Origin: Tepidisphaera sp.
Lineage (GTDB): Bacteria; Planctomycetota; Phycisphaerae; Phycisphaerales; UBA1924
Assembly: GCA_016124375.1 (NCBI GenBank)
Contig: WGNV01000004.1
Location: 186,001-250,000, forward strand
Direction: 5' to 3'
DNA: 64,000 nt
Part shown: positions 10,812 through 19,614 of the stretch, piece by piece
Numbering within the stretch: position 1 is the stretch's first letter
Layout: every line of letters begins with the position of its first letter
The notes under the pieces: generated by a model
Databases searched by the model: none
What the model was told of the DNA's origin: nothing
The model's input: the letters and a program-made list of their open reading frames with translations, nothing else
Made by a program: the position numbers and the translations under genes

Positions 10812-12641
10812 ATGGTGATGCGGACACGCTACATGATGTGTTGCGTTGTTGCAACGTTGATTTGGGCTTCGGGGGCGTGGGGGCAGTTTGGCGGGGCGCA
10901 GGCGCCGGCGGGTGGGGGATTTCCGGACGCGGGGGATGCGGCGCCGTCGCCGGATGAGACGATGGCGGCGTTCATGTATGTGCGGGCGCGGGTGAGGGGG
11001 GAGGAGGCACCGGCGGCGCCGGCGATGGCGGGCGCGGGGGTGGTGCTGCGGCTGCACGGGGAGATTGTGGGGCGGGGGTGGTCGGTGGCGGAGAAGGGGG
11101 CGTTGGCGGAGGCGACGGAGGGGGCGCTGCGGGAGATGGAGAGGAGGTTGCCGCCGATGGGGGATGCGCTGGAGGCGGAGCGGCGGCCGGGGTTGTTGAG
11201 GGAGGTGACGATCAGCGTGGAGGCGGCGGGGCGGGCGGTGCCGATTTCGCTGGGGACGTATGACGATGCGGATCTGACGCTGTCGCCCGGGGTGGATGGG
11301 GTGGCGGTGCGGGGGCAGGACGGGGTGGAGGCGGTGTTTCCGAGCCAGATGCTGTACGCAGGGCTGACGCCGAGCGCGGGGTATACGTCGTGCGTGGTGA
11401 AGCTGTCGGGGGATGCGGGGTTGGCGGTGCGGCACATGCCGGGGCGCGAGGCGGGGGACATCGCGGCGGGGAAGCACTACACGTTTCTGCACTTTCGGGT
11501 GAGGCAACTGGCGCAGGGAGAGGGGGCGCTGACGCCGTCGTTTTTGTATCGCGGGGCGCGGGTGGTGCGTGGGGAGGAGATGACGACGCCGGCGATGGAG
11601 GCGTGGCGGGAGAAGTTGGCGGCGGGGCTGCTGCGGAGCGTTCGGGAGGGGCGGGTGGGGCCGGAGTATGACTTTGCGCGGAACATCGAGATGCGGGAGG
11701 AGGATTCGCCGGAGGTGAATGCGCTGGTGGCGCTGGCGCTGGCGGAGTATGCGCGGGGGGTGCGGGGGGAGGGGGAGACGGCGCGCGGGGCGGTGAAGGG
11801 GGCGGCGGGGTTGCTGGGGTCGGTGTTGGCGCGGGCGGGGGGAATCGGAGGGAGGCCTCGGGCGCTGGGGCAGGCGGCGACGGCGCTGGCGGCGCTGGGA
11901 ACGCTGCGTCTGGCGGACGCTGGGGCGGCGATCGAGGTGGAGGCGGCGCACCCTGGGGCGAGGGAGGCGCTGGAGGGGGTGGTGCGAGGGGCGCTGGAAG
12001 AGGGCGCGGGCGGGACGCGGGCGTGGAAGGCGGGGAGCGGGGATTCGGAGCGGGGGCTGGCGTGCTGGGCGCTGGCGATGATGGAGGATCCGTTGACGCC
12101 GCCGGCGATGGTGGCGACGTTTCGGGATGCGCCGGGGGGGAAGCTGATGGGTGCGATGCCCTGGCTGCAGTGGGCGGCGTCGAGCTGGGGGGGCGGGGAG
12201 GGGGAGCTGGCGAGCGCGCCGGCGATGCGGGACTTGCGAGATACGTTGTCGCAGGCGCAGCTGAAGCCGGGGCAGTGTGACCCGGATGAGGAGGGGGCGA
12301 TCATGTTTTCGCGGGGCGGGGGGGTGAGGCCGACGTGGCAGAGTGCGCGGGGGAGTTTGTTGCTGGCGGGGATGCTGGGGGATGGGCGGTTGACTGGGAA
12401 GGGGGAGATATTGCCGCAGGTGGTGAAGCTGGTGGGGTCGCTGAGGTATCTGCGGCAGTTGACGGTGGATGAGTCGCTGGGGTGGATCGCGGTGGATCCG
12501 GCGCGGGCGGAATGGACGGTGAGGCCGGCGCTGTGGGAGATGAAGTCGAGCCCGGAGGCGGGGGCGATGGTGCTGTTGAGCGTGACGCGGAGCCTGGAGG
12601 CGATGGAGGGGGCGGCGGGGAGATTGGGAGCGGGGCGGTAG
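10812..12641 (+). CDS. Secreted protein of unknown function, helical-repeat-like
   Basis: About 609 residues. I chose ATG 10812 because GGAGG lies 6 nt upstream and the product then starts with a signal peptide (M-V-M-R-T-R-Y-M-M-C-C-V-V-A-T-L-I-W-A-S) likely cut after A-W-G; the longer frame has no signal. The middle and C-terminal parts are Ala/Leu-rich with repeated A-L-A-E-Y and A-L-G-T-L helices, suggesting an alpha-alpha toroid-like fold, but I cannot assign a family. Codons end overwhelmingly in G. A serine phosphatase gene follows 39 bp downstream in the same direction, so the two may be cotranscribed. Confidence 0.7.
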   Translation: MVMRTRYMMCCVVATLIWASGAWGQFGGAQAPAGGGFPDAGDAAPSPDETMAAFMYVRARVRGEEAPAAPAMAGAGVVLRLHGEIVGRGWSVAEKGALAEATEGALREMERRLPPMGDALEAERRPGLLREVTISVEAAGRAVPISLGTYDDADLTLSPGVDGVAVRGQDGVEAVFPSQMLYAGLTPSAGYTSCVVKLSGDAGLAVRHMPGREAGDIAAGKHYTFLHFRVRQLAQGEGALTPSFLYRGARVVRGEEMTTPAMEAWREKLAAGLLRSVREGRVGPEYDFARNIEMREEDSPEVNALVALALAEYARGVRGEGETARGAVKGAAGLLGSVLARAGGIGGRPRALGQAATALAALGTLRLADAGAAIEVEAAHPGAREALEGVVRGALEEGAGGTRAWKAGSGDSERGLACWALAMMEDPLTPPAMVATFRDAPGGKLMGAMPWLQWAASSWGGGEGELASAPAMRDLRDTLSQAQLKPGQCDPDEEGAIMFSRGGGVRPTWQSARGSLLLAGMLGDGRLTGKGEILPQVVKLVGSLRYLRQLTVDESLGWIAVDPARAEWTVRPALWEMKSSPEAGAMVLLSVTRSLEAMEGAAGRLGAGR

Positions 12642-12680
12642 CGGGGCGTTGGGGGGCGTTGGGGGGACGTACTGTCGGGC

Positions 12681-13952
12681 ATGGTGATCAAGCGACCCTG
12701 GCGTGAGCAACTGGCGATCGTGGATGCGCTGATGCGCGAGGTGAGTCACTCGAGCGATCCGGCGGAGATGATCCGGATCTATGCGGCGGGGGTGCAGAAG
12801 CTGTCGGCGCGGGATCGGCTGGTGACGCTGAGCCGGCGGAACGAGCGGAAGCCGGAGTTTCGGGTGACGCGGAGCAGCACGTGGGCGCAGATGCCGGACA
12901 CGTGGCGGGAGCGGCACAAGCTGCCCTTGCTGAGCGGGGGGCTCCTGGGGGAGCTGATCTACGCGAATGAGCCGCGGCTGATCTTGGATTTGAAGCCCGA
13001 CCCGGCGGACCCGGGGTATGAGTATCTGCAGGGGATGAAGGCGCTGATGACGCTGCCTCAATATGAGAACGGCGAGTCGCTGAATCTGGCGATCATGTTA
13101 TATGACGATCCGGAGAAGGTGGACCAGGAGGGATTCCCCAACGCGGTGTGGCAGGCGAACCTGTTCGGACGCGGGACGGCGAGCATGGTGCTGCGGCGGG
13201 AGCTGCGCGAGGCGTATGACGCCTTGGACAGGGAGATGCGGGCGGTGGGCGAGATTCAGAGGTCGCTGCTGCCGGCGAGCCTGCCGGAGATTCCTGGGGT
13301 GGAGCTGGCGGCGAGTTATGACACATCGCAGCGGGCGGGCGGGGATTATTACGATTTGTTTCCGATGGGGGGCGACCGCTGGGGGTTGTTTATTGCGGAT
13401 GTGAGCGGGCACGGGACGCCGGCGGCGGTGATGATGGCGATCACGCACGCGGTGGCGCATGCGCGGCCGGGGGAGCCGGCGCCGCCGGATGAGATGCTGA
13501 CGTATCTGAATGAGTCGTTGTCGCGGCGGTACACGTTGGATACCGGGGCGTTTGTGACGGCGTTTTATGGGGTTTTGGACCCGGCGAACCGGACGCTGAC
13601 GTATGCGAACGCGGGGCACCCGCCGCCGCGGATTTATCTGCCGGGTGTGGCGGCGCCGCTGGATGGTGACGCGGGGTTGCCGCTGGGCGTGATGGATGGG
13701 GAGCGGTATGCGCTGAACGAGGTGGCGCTGATGCCGGGGAGTCAGTTGTTGTTATTTACGGATGGGATTACCGAGGCGTTTTCGAAGGATGGAGAGATGT
13801 TCGGGATGGAGAGATTGGACGCGCTGGGGCGGCGGCATGTGGGGTCGGCGAAGGACTTGGTGGCGGCGATCGCGGCGGAGTTGGATGGGTTTACGGGGGG
13901 CGGGGCGCCGAGCGATGACCGGACGCTGCTGGCGGCGGCGCTGCGGGGGTGA
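12681..13952 (+). CDS. SpoIIE/RsbU-type PP2C serine phosphatase with N-terminal sensor-like region
   Basis: 423 residues. Removes phosphate from Ser/Thr, typically on an anti-sigma antagonist in a partner-switching pathway. Residues 1-165 resemble a GAF-like sensor. A linker helix (R-A-V-G-E-I-Q-R-S-L-L-P, near 187) leads into the PP2C/SpoIIE catalytic domain. Metal-binding signatures are visible: G-G-D-Y-Y-D near 222, D-V-S-G-H-G near 240, F-T-D-G-I-T-E near 359 and S-D-D-R-T near 412. There is no membrane segment, so it is probably cytoplasmic. No STAS protein or anti-sigma kinase is adjacent, so its substrate is unknown. Confidence 0.9.
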   Translation: MVIKRPWREQLAIVDALMREVSHSSDPAEMIRIYAAGVQKLSARDRLVTLSRRNERKPEFRVTRSSTWAQMPDTWRERHKLPLLSGGLLGELIYANEPRLILDLKPDPADPGYEYLQGMKALMTLPQYENGESLNLAIMLYDDPEKVDQEGFPNAVWQANLFGRGTASMVLRRELREAYDALDREMRAVGEIQRSLLPASLPEIPGVELAASYDTSQRAGGDYYDLFPMGGDRWGLFIADVSGHGTPAAVMMAITHAVAHARPGEPAPPDEMLTYLNESLSRRYTLDTGAFVTAFYGVLDPANRTLTYANAGHPPPRIYLPGVAAPLDGDAGLPLGVMDGERYALNEVALMPGSQLLLFTDGITEAFSKDGEMFGMERLDALGRRHVGSAKDLVAAIAAELDGFTGGGAPSDDRTLLAAALRG

Positions 13953-14051
13953 GTGCGGAGAGCGCGAGGGCGTTATTCGCGCGAGGTTGATTTCACAAAC
14001 CCCTCCGGGGTGTGGCCGGGAGGACGGGGATGGGTGTGTGGGGGATTGCTA

Positions 14052-14270
14052 CCAGGGGTGCAGAGCCACCCCTGGCAACATTCGGTCATCCCGCTGGGAT
14101 GACGGAGTGGGCGGGAAGGACACGGGCGGGACGACTGTGCCACAGGCGGCCGTGGAAGCGAAGACCGGCGGGGACCGCGGGGCCACCCGGGAGAAGAGCA
14201 CCGCTCTGGAGAGCGGTGCCACCAAGAGCGGAGGAAGAGGAAGACGCCCCTCTCGGAGAGAGGGGCCACC
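14052..14270 (+). repeat. Palindromic repeat array B
   Basis: At least four distinct hairpins fill the 580-bp gap between the phosphatase and the export operon. They are 14052-14075 (CCAGGGGTG/CACCCCTGG), 14085-14103 (GTCATCCC/GGGATGAC), 14198-14223 (arms GCACCGCTCT and AGAGCGGTGC plus CACC) and 14246-14270 (arms GCCCCTCTC and GAGAGGGGC plus CACC). A decayed GGGAC-type hairpin lies at about 14126-14143. The last two units and their spacer match array A closely. Another small hairpin (ACCCC/GGGGT) lies at about 13999-14010. No gene is seen in 13953-14533. Confidence 0.8.
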
Positions 14271-14533
14271 CTGGAAGAGCGGCGGGGACCGGCGGGCGAC
14301 CCGGGGACGGAGCACCCCGGAAGGAGGCACGCAAGCCTATAGGTGACAGACACCTATCGGAAGTTGGGGAAGCGGGGTGATACGGTTGGGTCGCGGCTAG
14401 AATCGATGCTTTCCCCGGGCAGGGGAGGGTATTGGGGACGCGAAGAGAGATGCGATCTGGCGGGAGAACTGCACGGGTGGTGCGGGCGCGAGGGTCGCGG
14501 CGGCGGGAGTCCCCGAGCAACGGATTGGAACGA

Positions 14534-15394
14534 ATGAACGACCTTGTGCTGAGATCGGCCGCCCCGACGCCATTGCCGGCGCTTTTGAGCCCGGTGCATC
14601 TGGTGAGGACGCTGGGGCGGAGTTCGGATTTGATACGGCAGTTTGCGCTGCGGTATTTTCATGCGCGGTATCGGGGGACGCAGCTTGGGTTTTTGTGGGC
14701 GTTGGTGTTGCCGCTGCTGACGCTGACGATTTATATGTTTCTGTTCAATGTGATCATGGCGCCGAAGATCGGGACGGTGCTGGAGCAGACGCAGAGCCAG
14801 TTTGCGGTGTCGCTGTTCTGCAAGATCACGGTGTTTGCGATGTTTTCGGAGACGGTGATCCGGAGCTGCGGGCTGGTCCTGGACAACCCGAACTATGTGA
14901 CGAAGGTGGTGTTTCCGCTGGAGATTTTGCCGGTGGCGAACGTGCTGTCGACGCTGATGTTCAGCGGGTTCGGGCTGTCGCTGGTGCTGATCGGGCGGGC
15001 GGTGTTTTATCACGGGCTGACGTGGACGGCGGCGTTGCTGCCGCTGATCGTGCTGCCGATGGTGCTGATGGGGCTGGGGCTGAGCTGGTTTCTGGCGTCG
15101 CTGACGGTGTTTGTGCGCGACGTTGGGAACTTGACGGTGGTGGTGGTGTCGCAGTTTTTGCTGTTTCTGACGCCGATTTTCTTTTCGCTGAGCAACGTGC
15201 CGGAGCCTTGGCATTCGATCGCGGGGCTGAACCCGCTGGCGCCGATCGTGACGGCGGCGGAGCTGGCGGTGGTGCAGGGGAAGGTGCCGGAGTGGCAGGG
15301 GGTGGTGGCGTCCGGGGTGTTTGGGCTGGTGTTGATGCAGCTTGGGTTTGCGTGGTTCATGAAGAGCAAGCGGGGGTTTGCGGATGTCCTCTGA
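14534..15394 (+). CDS. ABC-2 type polysaccharide export permease (Wzm/TagG/KpsM family)
   Basis: About 286 residues, the usual length. Inner-membrane half of an ABC exporter that moves a lipid-linked polysaccharide across the cytoplasmic membrane. The N-terminus has the typical amphipathic entry (R-Q-F-A-L-R-Y-F-H-A-R-Y-R-G-T-Q-L-G-F-L-W-A), then six hydrophobic segments, including L-P-L-L-T-L-T-I-Y-M-F-L-F-N and one ending S-P/T-P-I-F-F-S. ATG 14534 is chosen because upstream codons are low-complexity and the family normally begins about 30 residues before the first helix. Its stop overlaps the next ATG by 11 nt, so it is coupled to its ATPase. Confidence 0.92.
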   Translation: MNDLVLRSAAPTPLPALLSPVHLVRTLGRSSDLIRQFALRYFHARYRGTQLGFLWALVLPLLTLTIYMFLFNVIMAPKIGTVLEQTQSQFAVSLFCKITVFAMFSETVIRSCGLVLDNPNYVTKVVFPLEILPVANVLSTLMFSGFGLSLVLIGRAVFYHGLTWTAALLPLIVLPMVLMGLGLSWFLASLTVFVRDVGNLTVVVVSQFLLFLTPIFFSLSNVPEPWHSIAGLNPLAPIVTAAELAVVQGKVPEWQGVVASGVFGLVLMQLGFAWFMKSKRGFADVL

Positions 15395-16727
15395 GGCTGC
15401 TCGACAGAACGGGGCGGGGGCGCAGGTGGAAGCGAAGCCTGCGGGCGAGGTGGTGATTTCGGCGCACAACCTGGGGAAGCGGTACCAGATTTATAAGAAG
15501 CCGCAGGACAGGTTGAAGCAGGGGCTGCTGAGGTGGACGGGCAAGCAGTATTACCGGGACTTCTGGGCGCTGAAGAATGTGAGCTTTGAGGTGAGGCGGG
15601 GCGAGGCGGTGGGCGTCCTGGGGCGGAACGGCGCGGGCAAGAGCACGCTGCTGCAACTGGTGGCGGGGACGCTGGCGCCGAGCGAAGGGGACGTGCAGGT
15701 GCGGGGGCGGGTGGCGGCGATGCTGCAGCTGGGCAGCGGGTTTTCGCCCGAGTTTACCGGGCGCGAGAATGTGTTTTTGGCCGGGTCGATCCTGGGGATC
15801 CCGCGGAAGGAGATGGAGAAGCGGTTCGACGCGATCGCGGCGTTCGCGGACATCGGGTCGTTCATGGATCAGCCGATCAAGACGTACAGCAGCGGCATGG
15901 GAGCGCGGCTGGCGTTCGCGGTGTCGTTCTCGGTGGAGCCGGATCTGTTGATCGTGGATGAGATCCTGGCGGTGGGCGACATCGGGTTTCAGCAGAAGTG
16001 CGTGTCGAGGCTGCGGGCGCTGCGGGACAGCGGGCTGACGATGCTGTTCGTGAGCCACTCGCCCGACGCGGTGCGGAGCGTGTGCAACCGGGCGCTGTTC
16101 CTGGTGGATGGGCAGATGGTGTACTTTGGCCCGTCGGAGCAGACGGTGAACCAGTACTTGTCGTATGTGCGGGAGCAGACGAACAAGGAGACGCTGGCGG
16201 GGGACCAGAAGCTCGGGGCGCCGGTGCCGTTCAAGGTGAATGTGCCGGGGAACCTGCGGTATGGCACCGGGCACGCGCAGATCGAGAAGGTGGAGATCCT
16301 GAATCACCTGGGCGAACCGACGCGGGCGTTCGTGCTGGGCGAGCGGATCACGATCGAGGCGACGCTGCGGGCGCACGCGGCGGTGAAGGACCTGAACGCG
16401 AGTTTCCTGATCCGCGACATGGTGGGGATTGACCTGATGGGGACGACGTGCTTTGACGAGGGCGTGAAGCTGCCCGCGCTCAGGGCGGGGGAGAAGACGG
16501 TGATCCGGTTTGAGTTCGAGAACGCGCTGCGGCCCGGGAACTTCGGGGTGTGCATGGCGGTAAACCGGGTGTCGTCGCGGGATTACTCGGACACGGTGCT
16601 GTTTGACCAGGTTGACGGGTGCGCGGCGTTCGCGGTGATGGGGAACCCGGACCGGCCGGTGCATTACAAGTTTCACCAGCCGGTGAGCATCAGTGTTCAC
16701 GCGGGGGATGGAGCGCTGCAGGCATGA
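15384..16727 (+). CDS. ABC polysaccharide export ATPase with C-terminal carbohydrate-binding-type domain (Wzt family)
   Basis: 447 residues. The ATPase half spans residues 22-260: Walker A G-R-N-G-A-G-K-S-T near 80-88, signature Y-S-S-G-M-G-A-R near 168, Walker B L-L-I-V-D-E near 188 and switch His in F-V-S-H-S. The extra 180 residues at the C-terminus have the beta-rich look (V-E-I-L-N-H, I-T-I-E-A-T-L, C-M-A-V-N-R-V) of the Wzt domain that recognises the modified end of the glycan. Its presence suggests export depends on a terminal cap. ATG 15384 overlaps the permease stop, and its own TGA shares ATGA with the methyltransferase gene. Confidence 0.93.
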   Translation: MSSEAARQNGAGAQVEAKPAGEVVISAHNLGKRYQIYKKPQDRLKQGLLRWTGKQYYRDFWALKNVSFEVRRGEAVGVLGRNGAGKSTLLQLVAGTLAPSEGDVQVRGRVAAMLQLGSGFSPEFTGRENVFLAGSILGIPRKEMEKRFDAIAAFADIGSFMDQPIKTYSSGMGARLAFAVSFSVEPDLLIVDEILAVGDIGFQQKCVSRLRALRDSGLTMLFVSHSPDAVRSVCNRALFLVDGQMVYFGPSEQTVNQYLSYVREQTNKETLAGDQKLGAPVPFKVNVPGNLRYGTGHAQIEKVEILNHLGEPTRAFVLGERITIEATLRAHAAVKDLNASFLIRDMVGIDLMGTTCFDEGVKLPALRAGEKTVIRFEFENALRPGNFGVCMAVNRVSSRDYSDTVLFDQVDGCAAFAVMGNPDRPVHYKFHQPVSISVHAGDGALQA

Positions 16728-17902
16728 CGAGCGGGCCGGGGAAGACGGTGGCGGCGGCGGGCGTGGACCCGAACTACGCCTATTGGCGCGAGCACGGCGC
16801 CTCGTGGGTGCAGGAGTATGACAAACGCAAGCGCGTGCAGGTGTATTACCACATCCAGGAGCTGATGCTGACGGAGTACGTGCAGCAGTCGGCGGCGATC
16901 GCGCGGCAGGCCCGGGGTGAGACGCCCCTGCGGGTGCTGGAGTTCGGGTGCGGGGTGGGGCGGCACCTGGCGAACCTCTCGAGGCTGCCCGGGGTGGACG
17001 CGCACGGGTATGACCAGTCGCCCACGATGGTGCAGGGGATCCTGAGGTGGACCGGGCAGGAGTGGTTTGACGGGCATGTGAAGGTGGGAGCGCCGGTGGG
17101 GCGGCTGCCTTATGAGGATGCGTCGTTCGACATTGTCTATACGAGCGAAGTGATCATTCATGTGAGGCCCGAGCACGTGCCGGGGATACTCGCGGAGCTG
17201 ATGCGGGTGGCGAAGTGGCAGGTGCTGCACTTTGAGCCCGCGGAGCACACGCCGATCAGCACGGACTCGCACGATGGGTGCTGGCGGCATGATTTGCCCG
17301 CGGCGTACGCGGGGCTGGGGGCGACGTGCCAGACGCTGGCATCGGGGTTCAGGCTGCAGGCGCCGTACCGCGTGATGCTGGGGGGGCCGGCGCCGTTCAC
17401 GTGGTCGCCCGTGCTGCTGGACATGTATCGGCGGCTGGACCGGGACATCGATGCGGGGATCGGGGAGCTGCGCGAGCGGCTGCAGGTGCAGACGCAACTG
17501 GCGGCGACCCTGGAGGCACGCCTGGCGGATGCGGGACGGGCGGCGGCGGCGGCGAAGGACGCGATGCACGAGGCGATGAAGCGCGAGAGCGCGGCGCGCG
17601 CGGCGGGAGAAGAGGCGGGGCTTGAGAAGGCGACGGAGATGTTCGTGAGCCGCCTGGGGAAGATCGAAGCCGCCCATGCGGTGAAGGTGGCGGAGCTGGA
17701 GCGGGCGGCGGAGGAGGCGCGGGCGGCGAAGGGGGCGGCGGAAGCGACGATGGCGGGGATGCGCGAGGAGATGGCCGACGCGTGGCGGACGTATACGCAG
17801 GCGATCGACCGGGCGAACTCGCTGGCGGGCGAGGTGGAGAGGCTGATGGCGGAGCGGCGGGCGATCGTGAAGGAGCTGGAATCGCGGCTGGCGATGGGCT
17901 GA
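16724..17902 (+). CDS. SAM-dependent methyltransferase with long C-terminal coiled coil (WbdD-like candidate)
   Basis: 392 residues. Residues 60-230 are a class I methyltransferase: motif I V-L-E-F-G-C-G-V-G-R near 71-80, acidic D-Q-S near 97, D-I-V-Y-T-S-E-V near 136. Residues 236-390 are almost uninterrupted Ala/Glu/Arg/Leu heptad-like helix, predicted by eye as coiled coil. Its ATG overlaps the Wzt stop (ATGA). In the E. coli O9a system, WbdD joins a methyltransferase (plus kinase) to a coiled coil that measures chain length and caps the glycan for the Wzt C-terminal domain. I infer an analogous role here; no kinase domain is present. Confidence 0.8.
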   Translation: MTSGPGKTVAAAGVDPNYAYWREHGASWVQEYDKRKRVQVYYHIQELMLTEYVQQSAAIARQARGETPLRVLEFGCGVGRHLANLSRLPGVDAHGYDQSPTMVQGILRWTGQEWFDGHVKVGAPVGRLPYEDASFDIVYTSEVIIHVRPEHVPGILAELMRVAKWQVLHFEPAEHTPISTDSHDGCWRHDLPAAYAGLGATCQTLASGFRLQAPYRVMLGGPAPFTWSPVLLDMYRRLDRDIDAGIGELRERLQVQTQLAATLEARLADAGRAAAAAKDAMHEAMKRESAARAAGEEAGLEKATEMFVSRLGKIEAAHAVKVAELERAAEEARAAKGAAEATMAGMREEMADAWRTYTQAIDRANSLAGEVERLMAERRAIVKELESRLAMG

Positions 17903-17953
17903 GCGTGCGCTGGGCGGCGGCGGTGGACGTGGGTTGTCTGATCACAGGGAACT

Positions 17954-19585
17954 ATGACAAATCCGCAGATCAATACGAACGACGTGATCGCACCGGACGT
18001 GCGGCAACTGCTGGATCGCGTGGCGGACCAGCGGTTCGAACTGGCGTACATCAAGTCGAGCTCGACGTATCGGCTGTCGGAGCGGCTGCGGCGCGGGGCG
18101 GGGCTGAGGCGGCGGGCGCGGACGGTCGTGGTGCGGGTCTTGGGGAGGAATGGGCGCGGGCAGGGGCCGGAGGCGTGGCTGCTGCGGGCCAGCGGGAGCG
18201 CGGGCGAGCCGGGCGTGCCGTGGGATTTCGCGGCGGCTTCGGGGTTCGAGCGGCGCGCAAGCAAGTATGCCTCGCACGGGCAGAGCCTGTTTTCGCGGCA
18301 GGGCGAGGTGTCGTTCGTCGCGGGGCGCGATCCGGAACTGGTGTTCATGACCCACCCCTGGAGCGGGCTGGTGGAGGTGGAGTTTGAGGGGCGGCGGGAG
18401 ACGATCGATCTGTTTTCGGAGGTGAACGGGCACGTGTCGGTGTATCCGGCGCGTTCGCCCATGATCGGCGTGCCGGAGGCGGGCGGGGGAGGCGAAGGGG
18501 CCGGGGCGGGACGCAGGGCGTCGAGCGATGAGGCGATGACGGCGCGGGACATGGAGTTTCTGCGGCATTGCCAGCATCACGAGCCCGAGACGGTGGCGGT
18601 GCACTGCCCGAGGTGGCTGGGGATCTCGGCATCGACGCGGGCGCTGTTTGACACGCGGTATTGCGTGCCCGAGACGCCCGAGATCGATCCGGCGGCGCTG
18701 TCGCGGGGGGCGATTTTGCGGCACGCGCGGGTGTTGGCGGAGAGCGGGGTGCCGCACGTGGTGGTGTCGGGGGGAGATCTGGCGCAGCTGGCGCTGGTGG
18801 AGGAGTTGAAGCGGCTGAAGCCCGGGGTGCAGGTGGATGTGATCTATCACGGGGGGTATGTCGCGTTCCAGCTTGGGTATGAGTGGCAGGTGGTGAAGAC
18901 GTGGATTGATGCGTGCAAGAAGGGGCTGGTGCGGGGGATCTGCACGGTGAAGGCGGGGATGGAGGATTTCTTCCGCAGCCAGGGCGTGCCCTCGGCGCTG
19001 GTGTTGAACATGGTGCCTGGGGAGGTGATGGCGCCGAGCGAGCCGGCCGAGCCCGGGCTGCACGCGGGGATCTGGACGAGCGGGACGGGGAGCAAGACGC
19101 CCCACGTGATGCTGAGCGCGCTGAAGATGATGGGCGATGTGAGGCTGCACGCGGCGGGGATGGATCAGCGGGCGCGCGAGGTGATCGAGCTCCTGGGGCT
19201 GGCCAAGGCGGAGGTGCACCCCAGGCCCTTGCCCCATGCGCTGCTGCTGGAGGCGATGCGGCGGACGCATCTGACGCTGTACGTGACGTTTCACGAGTGC
19301 TGCCCGATGCTGCCCCTGGAGAGCCTGACGCAGGGGGTGCCGAGCCTGCTGGGGCCGGTGAGCCACTTGTTCGAGGATTGTCCGTATCTGTTTGAGCGGC
19401 TGGTGGTGCCGTTTCCGGATCGGGCGGACGTGGTAGCGAAGTATGCGAGGCGGGCGATCGAAGAGCGGCGGGAGATCGTGGCGGCGTATGCCGCGTATGC
19501 GCCGGAGTACAACGAACGGGCGCGGCGGAGCGTGCGGGAGCTGGCGGAGAACGGACCGACGCTGGAGATGAGCCGGCGGTATTAG
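17954..19585 (+). CDS. Putative GT-B glycosyltransferase
   Basis: 543 residues. The N-terminal 60 residues form a charged helix (V-R-Q-L-L-D-R-V-A-D-Q-R-F-E-L-A-Y-I-K). A beta-rich middle region follows (to about 200), then a GT-B-like half. Recognisable features are V-V-V-S-G-G-D near 275, V-D-V-I-Y-H-G-G near 296, and a late donor-site-like segment T-F-H-E-C-C-P-M-L-P-L-E-S-L near 450 that matches the E-x7-E region of GT4-type enzymes. ATG 17954 follows AGGGA closely. It lies 51 bp after the methyltransferase and 29 bp before another glycosyltransferase. It probably adds a sugar to the exported glycan; donor and acceptor are not deducible. Confidence 0.7.
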   Translation: MTNPQINTNDVIAPDVRQLLDRVADQRFELAYIKSSSTYRLSERLRRGAGLRRRARTVVVRVLGRNGRGQGPEAWLLRASGSAGEPGVPWDFAAASGFERRASKYASHGQSLFSRQGEVSFVAGRDPELVFMTHPWSGLVEVEFEGRRETIDLFSEVNGHVSVYPARSPMIGVPEAGGGGEGAGAGRRASSDEAMTARDMEFLRHCQHHEPETVAVHCPRWLGISASTRALFDTRYCVPETPEIDPAALSRGAILRHARVLAESGVPHVVVSGGDLAQLALVEELKRLKPGVQVDVIYHGGYVAFQLGYEWQVVKTWIDACKKGLVRGICTVKAGMEDFFRSQGVPSALVLNMVPGEVMAPSEPAEPGLHAGIWTSGTGSKTPHVMLSALKMMGDVRLHAAGMDQRAREVIELLGLAKAEVHPRPLPHALLLEAMRRTHLTLYVTFHECCPMLPLESLTQGVPSLLGPVSHLFEDCPYLFERLVVPFPDRADVVAKYARRAIEERREIVAAYAAYAPEYNERARRSVRELAENGPTLEMSRRY

Positions 19586-19614
19586 GTTCGGCGGGCGGGA
19601 GGGGGGATTCGGGA

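Noticed and set aside
10458-13061. 867-aa antisense frame rich in Arg/Pro/His
   Set aside because: Mirror of G-ending codons on the plus strand; no domain, and sense-strand genes are supported by start sites and motifs.
10028-14343. Repeat arrays as CRISPR
   Set aside because: Units are unlike one another, hairpin-shaped and irregularly spaced, with no unique spacers of constant length and no cas genes.
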